Shown in pieces: positions 7,915-13,563 of a stretch of 32,546 bases of DNA. Under the pieces are notes generated by a model, which saw only the letters and a program-made list of their open reading frames with translations, was not told the DNA's origin and did no database searches. The stretch covers positions 1 to 32,546 of the forward strand of contig CANDQP010000028.1 of NCBI GenBank assembly GCA_947388185.1, read 5' to 3'. Position numbers and translations under genes: made by a program. Numbering within the stretch: the first letter of the stretch is position 1; the number at the start of each line of letters is the position of its first letter. Origin of the DNA: an uncultured Dorea sp. (GTDB lineage Bacteria; Bacillota; Clostridia; Lachnospirales; Lachnospiraceae).

Positions 7915-9576
7915 CTATCCAAAAAACAAGCGGTAACAGAGATATCCCAACACCAACACCGCCACACATACCGCCTGTGTAATGAGCGCCTTTTTATTGT
8001 CCGTTATATCCCCGTTCCCTTTCTTCAGCGGCTCCGGCTCCATCAAGTATCCCCACGGACTGTGCTTCTGCATCTTCAGGGCAATTCCCTTCTTCTCATT
8101 CTCCCCGACTGCCTTAAGGAAATCTCTCCAGTTACTCTCTAAAAGCTTCATTCCTCTGATCAAGTCTGCCTGCATCGTCTGCCCCTTCAAAAGCATCTGA
8201 AAAAAACCGGCTCTGTCCGAATAAGCTTCCTGCTGCCGGTATACGGTATTCTCCTTCTTCTCCATGAAGGTCTTGAATGCATATTCCAACCCTTCCTGCA
8301 CGGCTTTCTGCGGATCCCCTGTCTTCTCATATACATTCGTCGTATAATTATACACCTTGTAGACTCCCTTCTGTGAGAGATAGAAGTCTATCATCTGATT
8401 CACCGCACTCCTCATCGGGGTAGACATCGACTGGTCCCGGCCGGCGCTGGCCGCATACATCTGCCCTTTGATCGAAGTAATCGCTGCCAATAACCCCGCA
8501 ACCTCTTCATTGCGTGCGCTGATACCGGGGTTCTTAAGCAGGTTGCCGCTTCCATTGATATGCGCGGCAAAACGGTTCGCTCTTTCAAGTCCCTTCCCTG
8601 TAAGGGCCGCCTTCCCTCCCTGCAGGCTAATCTGCTTTGCACTGCCGTTCCTGGCCTCATTCAATATTCGGTTCCTCTGGATCATCTGCTGCTCACCAGA
8701 GTCCTGTCTCGCATCATATCCCTGACTGATCTTAACATTCCCGCCCTTCGTCAGCTTATAGAGCGTTCCCCCTTCTTCTGACGCTGCGGACAGACCGCCG
8801 GCAGAAACAGCCGTACCGGACGCAGTATACATACCTTTCCTGCCCCTGCTGCCTCCGGCCTGCCATTCCTGTGTTTCCAGCATAAAATACCGGGTGTTTC
8901 CCGTAGAATTCACCTTTCCCCGGGCATAGAATCTGTCCGCAGCTCTGGCTGAGATCGCCTCGCCTGTCGTCTGCTTGTATACACTAGATTTCACCAGCTT
9001 AAGAGTGTCTGTCTGACCGGTCTGTTTCAGGAATTCCATCAGATCCTTCAGTTCAACATCTACCAGAAGATTCAGCTTCTGCGCAAGGATCTCGTTCAGC
9101 CGGTCCATCTGCTGCATCTGCTCTTCCCCCATCGTATGTGTCAGAATCGCCTCAAGAAGCGCCAGATACAGCTTCGACAGCTCATCAAGCTGCGCCGAAA
9201 GGTTCTGATCACCGACCGGCATCCATCTCTGAAATGCTTCCCAGAGTTCCTGCTCCATCTCCAGAGTCCACGTTATATTCGCATCTTTCAGAAGCTTACC
9301 TTCTATTCCAAACCATTTGCTCTGCCGCGAGAGCTCCGGCGTATCCCTCTTCTCCTCCGTCCGGTCTCTCTCGTTCTCCTGCTCCCATTCCTGCTTCCTG
9401 GAATCCCGTTCCTTCAGAAGCTCTTCCTTCACTTCCGCCGCATGCCTGGATGCTTCTTCTATCAAGACCTGCCCTGCCTCCATCTGGGCGCACTTCCTGG
9501 CAAGCCTGTTCTCCATCGCCGCTGCTGCCGCAGACTGAGGCGCCTGGTTTCCTCCGGTTTCCTTCACTCTTGACAT
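7915..9576 (-). CDS. Unknown 553-residue protein with coiled coil and C-terminal membrane anchor
   Basis: I do not recognise a named family. The start at 9576 (MSRVKETGGNQ) is chosen because AGGAGG sits 7 bp before it; a further in-frame ATG at 9603 has no such site. Residues about 15-85 are charged and likely coiled coil (KEELLKERDSRKQEWEQENERDRTEEKR). A conserved-looking helical region follows (ITWTLEMEQELWEAFQRWMP), then a glycine/serine-rich centre around 230-330, then another helical domain. The last 25 residues (ALITQAVCVAVLVLGYLCYRLFFG) form one hydrophobic helix with almost nothing after it. There is no signal peptide, so the protein is predicted to be tail-anchored with its bulk in the cytoplasm. 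It stands alone, convergent with nothing obvious. A link to motility is only a guess. Confidence 0.8.
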   Translation of the reverse strand: MSRVKETGGNQAPQSAAAAAMENRLARKCAQMEAGQVLIEEASRHAAEVKEELLKERDSRKQEWEQENERDRTEEKRDTPELSRQSKWFGIEGKLLKDANITWTLEMEQELWEAFQRWMPVGDQNLSAQLDELSKLYLALLEAILTHTMGEEQMQQMDRLNEILAQKLNLLVDVELKDLMEFLKQTGQTDTLKLVKSSVYKQTTGEAISARAADRFYARGKVNSTGNTRYFMLETQEWQAGGSRGRKGMYTASGTAVSAGGLSAASEEGGTLYKLTKGGNVKISQGYDARQDSGEQQMIQRNRILNEARNGSAKQISLQGGKAALTGKGLERANRFAAHINGSGNLLKNPGISARNEEVAGLLAAITSIKGQMYAASAGRDQSMSTPMRSAVNQMIDFYLSQKGVYKVYNYTTNVYEKTGDPQKAVQEGLEYAFKTFMEKKENTVYRQQEAYSDRAGFFQMLLKGQTMQADLIRGMKLLESNWRDFLKAVGENEKKGIALKMQKHSPWGYLMEPEPLKKGNGDITDNKKALITQAVCVAVLVLGYLCYRLFFG

Positions 9577-9709
9577 TCCAGTTCCTCCTAAGCCGCTATG
9601 CATGCCGCCGGTTCATTCAGCCGCACGCCGTGACAAATCGTAAATCTCTTATAATAGTTATCGACCGGGGCGCTGATGTTGTAACCTTGAAATATAATTT
9701 CTTTTTATT

Positions 9710-9813
9710 CCCGCGAGCAACGAGCCAAGCGGGCATGCTTGCATGCACATTTGGCGACTGCCGCGAGGGTCAAAGACCCCGTTGCTTGCAGCGGGGTCTT
9801 TGACTTCCAAATG
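9710..9813. repeat. Nested inverted-repeat element (possible REP/MITE-like unit or structured RNA)
   Basis: Three stems can be drawn. CCCGC (9710-9714) pairs with GCGGG (9729-9733). CATTTGG (9748-9754) pairs with CCAAATG (9807-9813) as an outer stem. Inside it a perfect 13-bp stem joins 9769-9781 to 9792-9804 around a 10-nt loop. A GCATGC-TT-GCATGC motif lies at 9735-9748. The 13-bp stem alone resembles a terminator, but no T run follows on the plus strand and the outer stem is unusual for one. It lies between two genes unrelated by strand and upstream of an Rpn transposase-like nuclease, so a mobile extragenic element is plausible. Confidence 0.6.
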
Positions 9814-9826
9814 CCGACGATTTAAC

Positions 9827-9854
9827 TTTACTGAAATAGCTTTACTGAAATAGC
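9827..9854. repeat. Perfect 14-bp tandem duplication
   Basis: TTTACTGAAATAGC occurs twice without a gap (9827-9840 and 9841-9854), immediately after the inverted-repeat element. It may be a slippage product or a footprint of insertion. Confidence 0.8.
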
Positions 9855-10156
9855 TAAATTTACGATTGCATGCCGATTTATAATATGCTATACTTATTCT
9901 CAAGAATTTTTCAAGAATTCAGAAGGGCATTCGCCTTCTATTTTCTATCCGGCAATCACCGGAGGAATATCCCTGATTCATTTTCAAATCCAATATTTTA
10001 CACATTCAATTGGAGAAGCCTTGATACATTGAAACAGTTAAATTCTTCATAAGATTTCCTTTTCTGAAGCTTCGTTTCATGGTATGATTATAATAATAAA
10101 TCAAAGTCTTCTTACATTGAATCCTGTAATATCTTGCAGAAGAAAGGAGACTTTTT
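9855..10156 (+). other. AT-rich leader region of the Rpn-like gene with candidate promoters
   Basis: No gene is seen here. An extended -10 (TGCTATACT, 9886-9894) and a TATAAT (10089-10094) are on the plus strand; neither has a good -35 hexamer. The second would give a leader of roughly 55-60 nt. AAAGGAG lies 8 bp before the ATG at 10157. Confidence 0.4.
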
Positions 10157-11032
10157 ATGAGCATTACGAACAACACACTGAATGGAACACAAAAACAAGA
10201 AGATTTTATCATGCTCCCCACCAACGATGTCTGCTTTGCCGGACTGATGGAGAATCCTATTGTTCGGAAAGGCTTCTGTGCCGCCATTATACGGGTTCAT
10301 CCAGATGAAATTGGCAAAACAGAACTGCTTCCCACACATTTGCAGCGAGAAAATGCGGATGATAAGCTTGGCATTCTGGATGTACGGGTACGCATGAAAA
10401 ACGGTACTCAGATCAACATGGAAATGCAGGTAAAATATTTTGATTTCTGGGATGAACGTGCATTATTCTATCTAAGCAAAATGTTTTCCGAACAGTTGAA
10501 ACACGGAGACTCATACGAAAAACTTCAAAAATGTATCCACGTCAGTATTTTAGATTTTATACGGTTTCCAGGTGACGAAAACTGTTATCGTACAATACAC
10601 TTCCGTGATGATGCTACCAATGAAATTTATAACCGTAAGATGGAATTACAGATTCTAGAGCTTAAAAAGCTTTCCAAAACTATTCTTCCAAAAGAAGATA
10701 TCATTCATTGGATGCGTTTCTTTAATGGAAAGAACAAGGAGGAATTCGAACATATGGCACAGACAAATGAATATCTGGGAGAGGCCTATGAAGCGTTACA
10801 AAGATTGAGTGCAGATGATAAGAAGCGTCTGGAATATGAAGCGCGTGACAAAGCTTTGAAGGATTATAATACTCAGATGAGCAGCGCTGAAAAGCGCGGT
10901 ATTGAAATCGGTGAAAAGCGCGGCATTCAACTTGCCTGTAAAGTGTTCCGTTTGCATTCACAAGGTTTTTCAGATGAAGAAATTGCCGCCGAATGCAGCA
11001 TCTCTGCCGAAAAAGTACACGAAATCTTATAA
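10157..11032 (+). CDS. Rpn family recombination-promoting nuclease / PD-(D/E)XK transposase-like protein
   Basis: This 291-residue protein carries the PD-(D/E)XK core of the Rpn/transposase_31 relatives. The core is LGILDVRVRMKNGTQINMEMQ, with Asp75 and Glu89-x-Gln91 as likely metal and catalytic residues (ExQ in place of ExK, usual in this group). The N-terminal motif NDVCFAGLMENPIVRKGFCAAII matches the family's opening helix. The C-terminus is charged and repetitive (EKRGIEIGEKRGIQ) and ends in a small helix-turn-helix-like segment (SDEEIAAECSISAEKVHEIL). E. coli RpnA-type proteins are DNA endonucleases that raise RecA-independent recombination. These genes spread through genomes in many copies. 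The start is fixed by AAAGGAG 8 bp upstream. The gene is lower in GC than its neighbours. Confidence 0.88.
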   Translation: MSITNNTLNGTQKQEDFIMLPTNDVCFAGLMENPIVRKGFCAAIIRVHPDEIGKTELLPTHLQRENADDKLGILDVRVRMKNGTQINMEMQVKYFDFWDERALFYLSKMFSEQLKHGDSYEKLQKCIHVSILDFIRFPGDENCYRTIHFRDDATNEIYNRKMELQILELKKLSKTILPKEDIIHWMRFFNGKNKEEFEHMAQTNEYLGEAYEALQRLSADDKKRLEYEARDKALKDYNTQMSSAEKRGIEIGEKRGIQLACKVFRLHSQGFSDEEIAAECSISAEKVHEIL

Positions 11033-11140
11033 GGCAGCAATTCGGGCCTGTCTGAATTATTCCCGGATTTCCCCTCTTCCCCGATCACACCGGCACGGAA
11101 GACTGAAACGCCTGCTTTCCCATGTGCAACCGGCGTAAAA

Positions 11141-11170
11141 AAGGGAACGAAGTCCTTTCTTCGTTCCCTT
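11141..11170. terminator. Bidirectional terminator hairpin between convergent genes
   Basis: AAGGGAACGAAG (11141-11152) pairs perfectly with CTTCGTTCCCTT (11159-11170) across a 6-nt loop. An A run lies on the left. It serves the Rpn-like gene on the plus strand (weak T tract) and the DUF5610-like gene on the minus strand (TTTTTT follows on that strand). Confidence 0.85.
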
Positions 11171-11186
11171 ATAATTCTTCCGGATC

Positions 11187-11831
11187 CTATTCTGCCTTAC
11201 CAGCCTTCTCGTAATAGCTGTCGAATAGATCTCCGATTGCGCTGTGTGTCTCCTGTGAAATAGATGGAAGTGACTTGCCCCAAGCCTTAGTAGCCTGCTC
11301 AAACCCCTTCTCTACTGCCGCCTGCATCTCTTTCATCTTCTCCGGGTCATCTCCCGCGAGCGCATACGCAAAATCAAAGATTCTCTGAGACGTCTGCTTT
11401 ACACCCCAGTATCCGTCTTCAGAAATTGCCTGCTGAGCTTCTGCCTTCGTCTGCGCATCAACTGCGAAGTTACCGCTGGCAATCATCTTCCACATATTGT
11501 CGCCCTGTGCAGCGGCGCCGGTAATTCCCTGCTTCTGGAACATCTGGGTCATCATGTTCGTAAAACGGGTCATCTGGTTATCCAGGTCTGCTTTCAAGCT
11601 CTGCACCAGTGCGGCCCTCTCAGAATCACTCATCTTACCATTTACTTTCGTATCCTTGCTGAATTCAACACGGTCGGTATTCGTCTTGGAAGTTGTCTTA
11701 TCCACGGCACCTACCGCATCTTTACTCTGCTCCTCTGCAGCCTTGGACGCTGCTGCCGTCTTGTTAGCATTTACAGAAGTATATCCTGTTGTCGCCTGTA
11801 CATTCTGATAATAAAGGTCATCGATTTTCAC
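11187..11831 (-). CDS. Unknown 214-residue protein, DUF5610-like C-terminal domain
   Basis: The start is the GTG at 11831 (MKIDDLYYQNVQ) because AAGGAGG lies 7 bp before it; an in-frame TTG at 11858 has no such site. Residues 1-75 are low complexity, rich in Ala, Thr, Ser and Lys, and look disordered. A helical part follows (MSDSERAALVQSLKADLDNQMTRFTNMMTQMF). The C-terminal 80 residues (DGYWGVKQTSQRIFDFAYALAGDDPEKM) resemble the DUF5610 pattern, recalled rather than searched. There is no signal peptide or membrane segment. A near-consensus flagellar sigma factor promoter lies about 90 bp upstream, which suggests co-regulation with late motility genes. A secreted or filament-associated role would fit but is inference. 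Confidence 0.8.
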   Translation of the reverse strand: MKIDDLYYQNVQATTGYTSVNANKTAAASKAAEEQSKDAVGAVDKTTSKTNTDRVEFSKDTKVNGKMSDSERAALVQSLKADLDNQMTRFTNMMTQMFQKQGITGAAAQGDNMWKMIASGNFAVDAQTKAEAQQAISEDGYWGVKQTSQRIFDFAYALAGDDPEKMKEMQAAVEKGFEQATKAWGKSLPSISQETHSAIGDLFDSYYEKAGKAE

Positions 11832-11920
11832 AGCATTTCCTCCTTTTCCTCTTCTCAATTATCTAGTACAACATTGCACTAGTGTGCCAAGAAAATCATT
11901 TTATTTATGTTCATACTGTT

Positions 11921-11947
11921 ATATCGGCGGCAGCGGGAAAAAATTAA
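11921..11947 (-). promoter_or_regulatory. Candidate sigma-28 (SigD/FliA) promoter
   Basis: On the minus strand TTAA (11947-11944) is followed by a 15-bp spacer and GCCGATAT (11928-11921). The -10 is an exact match to the sigma-D consensus, the spacer is the expected length, and the -35 differs from TAAA at one position. It points at the 214-aa gene, with an untranslated leader of about 80 nt. Confidence 0.7.
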
Positions 11948-11976
11948 GATTGTATTGGGAATTACTTCCTTATTTT

Positions 11977-12576
11977 TTAACCTTCCTCAACTGCACGCAG
12001 CGACTCCAGGAACGGATTCAGGAGTTCCTGCCCGTACTGCAGGAGAGAATAATGTCCCTGCTGCAGACACCAGTTATAGGTGAGCCCGATCTGAAAACTT
12101 GCGATCATATCCGTCAGGACCGGATAAGAATGCACAGAAACGATCTCTCCCGCTTCGCTTCCTTCCTTAAGGAGCTGCCGGAGAATCTGATAATAACGCC
12201 TGTCAGGATTCAGTATATGGCGCACTCCCTCTGTCATGACCTGCAACCCATACAGCGACGGATAAAAAGAATGGAAAGGAGATTCCTCCACCGCACGCAT
12301 CACATAACCGTTGAACGAGATCAGATTATCGACCGTATGCTTCTCTTTATCGTAATATTCCTGCAGCCAGATATCATAATCATTATCGTAAGTATAAGCG
12401 ACCGTAAACAGCAGCTCCTCTTTCCCATGAAAATGATGATAGAATACGCTGCGCGAAGTACCTGATTTTGCAATGATCTGCGAGATCGTGGTTTCTTCAT
12501 ATCCGTTATCCTGAAATAATTCCCACGCAGCCGACATAATCTTTTCTTTTGTTTTCTTTTTATATGGTCCTCTCAT
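11977..12576 (-). CDS. TetR/AcrR family transcriptional regulator
   Basis: This 199-residue protein has an N-terminal TetR DNA-binding domain: KKKTKEKIMSAAWELFQDNGYEETTISQIIAKSGTSRSVFYHHFHGKEELL, about residues 6-57, with the helix-turn-helix at TISQIIAKSGTSRSVFYHHF. The C-terminal helical domain would bind a ligand and dimerise; its ligand is not readable. It stands alone on the minus strand, divergent from the toxin-antitoxin pair. No transporter gene, a common TetR target, is adjacent. A near-palindrome just upstream may be its own operator. Confidence 0.93.
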   Translation of the reverse strand: MRGPYKKKTKEKIMSAAWELFQDNGYEETTISQIIAKSGTSRSVFYHHFHGKEELLFTVAYTYDNDYDIWLQEYYDKEKHTVDNLISFNGYVMRAVEESPFHSFYPSLYGLQVMTEGVRHILNPDRRYYQILRQLLKEGSEAGEIVSVHSYPVLTDMIASFQIGLTYNWCLQQGHYSLLQYGQELLNPFLESLRAVEEG

Positions 12577-12597
12577 GGAAATCCCCGCTTTCTGTAA

Positions 12598-12612
12598 TTA
12601 TCATAATCATAA
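12598..12612. promoter_or_regulatory. Near-palindromic 15-bp site, candidate TetR operator
   Basis: TTATCATAATCATAA pairs at 6 of 7 symmetric positions and lies 22 bp upstream of the TetR gene start, where an autoregulatory operator is expected. The region is AT-rich, so chance is possible. Confidence 0.35.
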
Positions 12613-12631
12613 CATAATCCGCCGCCCGCAT

Positions 12632-12660
12632 CAAGATGGCCGCAGATTGTATACTAAATT
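12632..12660 (+). repeat. Left copy of imperfect 29-bp direct repeat flanking the toxin-antitoxin module
   Basis: The segment starts CAAGATGGCCGCAG and ends ACTAAATT. It matches 13412-13440 at 25 of 29 positions in the same orientation. It lies upstream of the antitoxin promoter. Confidence 0.8.
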
Positions 12661-12672
12661 GGTGCAAATAAC

Positions 12673-12691
12673 GTTCTTTTTCATGCAGAAC
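12673..12691. promoter_or_regulatory. Inverted repeat upstream of toxin-antitoxin promoter, candidate operator
   Basis: GTTCT (12673-12677) and AGAAC (12687-12691) form a 5-bp inverted repeat with a 9-nt centre, just upstream of the -35. GTGCAAATA also occurs twice nearby (from 12662 and 12704). RelB/DinJ-type antitoxins usually repress their own operon from such sites. Confidence 0.4.
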
Positions 12692-12692
12692 A

Positions 12693-12721
12693 TTGTGTTT
12701 TTCGTGCAAATATCATATACT
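12693..12721 (+). promoter_or_regulatory. Promoter of the toxin-antitoxin operon
   Basis: TTGTGT (12693-12698) and TATACT (12716-12721) are separated by 17 bp, 31 bp before the antitoxin ATG. An overlapping TATAAT at 12721-12726 is an alternative -10. Confidence 0.6.
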
Positions 12722-12751
12722 ATAATCACTAGCATGAAAGGAGATGGTTAT

Positions 12752-13030
12752 ATGGCTGGCTCTACCACGAATATCAGCATCCGCATAGATTCGGATTTGA
12801 AAGCGCAGGCCGATGCCATGTTCGGAGAACTCGGCATGAACCTGTCCACAGCGTTCAATATCTTTGTCCGCCAGTCGCTTCGTGAGGGCAGGATTCCTTT
12901 TGACATTTCTTTGAATCAGCCCAACAAGGAAACAATTGCCGCCATGTTGGAAGCGGAAAGGATTGCGAAAGATCCGTCTGTAAAAGGATATACCGATCTG
13001 GATGAACTGTTCGCAGACCTGAAATCATGA
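12752..13030 (+). CDS. RelB/DinJ family type II antitoxin
   Basis: This 92-residue protein begins with a ribbon-helix-helix domain (TTNISIRIDSDLKAQADAMFGELGMNLSTAFNIFVRQSLREGRIPFDI), typical of DinJ antitoxins. Its acidic C-terminal tail (KGYTDLDELFADLKS) is the part expected to wrap the toxin. The start at 12752 is chosen because AAGGAG lies 8 bp upstream; the in-frame ATG at 12734 overlaps that site. The stop overlaps the toxin start (ATGA), the usual coupling that keeps antitoxin in excess. The complex probably represses the promoter at 12693-12721. Confidence 0.93.
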   Translation: MAGSTTNISIRIDSDLKAQADAMFGELGMNLSTAFNIFVRQSLREGRIPFDISLNQPNKETIAAMLEAERIAKDPSVKGYTDLDELFADLKS

Positions 13031-13314
13031 GGAAAACAAAATATACTGTTAAGCTCACCACGCAATTTAAAAAAGATTACAAACTGGCAATGAAGCGTGG
13101 ATTAAAAATCGAGCTGTTAGAGGATGTGGTTTCTGCTCTTGCTATGGGCAAACCGCTCCCAGAAAAGAACAAAGATCACGCCCTGTCTGGGAATTGGGCA
13201 GGACACCGTGAGTGTCATATCCTCCCGGATTGGCTGCTGATCTACCGCATTGAGAATGATGTACTGGTGCTGACATTAGCCCGCACGGGAACACACAGCA
13301 ACTTATTTGGGTAA
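13027..13314 (+). CDS. yafQ: YafQ family mRNA interferase toxin
   Basis: This 95-residue protein of the RelE/ParE superfamily matches YafQ closely in its second half: DHALSGNWAGHRECHILPDWLLIYR and ARTGTHSNLFG. Residues corresponding to the E. coli YafQ active site (His50, His63, Asp67, His87) are present as His51, His64, Asp68 and His90, so the toxin looks intact. YafQ cleaves mRNA in the ribosomal A site. The start overlaps the antitoxin stop by four bases. Confidence 0.94.
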   Translation: MRKTKYTVKLTTQFKKDYKLAMKRGLKIELLEDVVSALAMGKPLPEKNKDHALSGNWAGHRECHILPDWLLIYRIENDVLVLTLARTGTHSNLFG

Positions 13315-13329
13315 ATATCAAAGATTCTG

Positions 13330-13365
13330 GCCGCCGTATAGAAAACCTTTTTTCTGTACGGCGGC
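13330..13365 (+). terminator. Strong hairpin after the toxin gene
   Basis: A 16-bp stem (13330-13345 with 13350-13365, one G-T pair) closes a 4-nt loop, 15 bp after the toxin stop. The T-rich segment lies inside the stem, so it may be an mRNA-end hairpin rather than a classical terminator. Confidence 0.65.
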
Positions 13366-13411
13366 ATTTCTGTGCGGCCTGCTTTTGGGACTGCCATTTC
13401 TTCAGCACGAC

Positions 13412-13440
13412 CAAGGCGGCCGCAAATTGTACACTAAATT
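13412..13440 (+). repeat. Right copy of imperfect 29-bp direct repeat flanking the toxin-antitoxin module
   Basis: It matches 12632-12660 at 25 of 29 positions, same orientation, 780 bp apart. Here it lies just upstream of the promoter of the peptidase operon. Confidence 0.8.
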
Positions 13441-13463
13441 CAACACAAATTTCAATATATATA

Positions 13464-13493
13464 TTGACTATAACACAGTATCTTTGATAAAAT
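13464..13493 (+). promoter_or_regulatory. Promoter of the peptidase / 5-oxoproline operon
   Basis: TTGACT (13464-13469) and TAAAAT (13488-13493) are spaced by 18 bp. The predicted transcript start near 13500 leaves a leader of about 63 nt before the ATG at 13564. No operator or riboswitch was recognised in it. Confidence 0.65.
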
Positions 13494-13563
13494 TTTAATA
13501 ATATATGCTAATTAAGAACGCAGTACGGAATTAAGTTTAAATTTAACATTGGAGGCATTTATT

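Noticed and set aside
7903-8142. Plus-strand 79-codon frame with AAGGAGG upstream
   Set aside because: Almost all of it is antisense to the well-formed 553-aa gene; spacing to the ATG is long (12 bp). Reported only as a possible scar.
9658-9665. GTCGATAA on the minus strand as a sigma-28 -10 upstream of the 553-aa gene
   Set aside because: One mismatch in the -10 and TTAC at the -35 position; suggestive but not supportable.
9782-9791. 13-bp hairpin as an ordinary rho-independent terminator
   Set aside because: No T tract follows on the plus strand, no gene ends just before it, and an outer stem encloses it.
9138-9803. 221-codon plus-strand frame
   Set aside because: It is antisense to the 553-aa gene, low in complexity, and has no supporting ribosome site.
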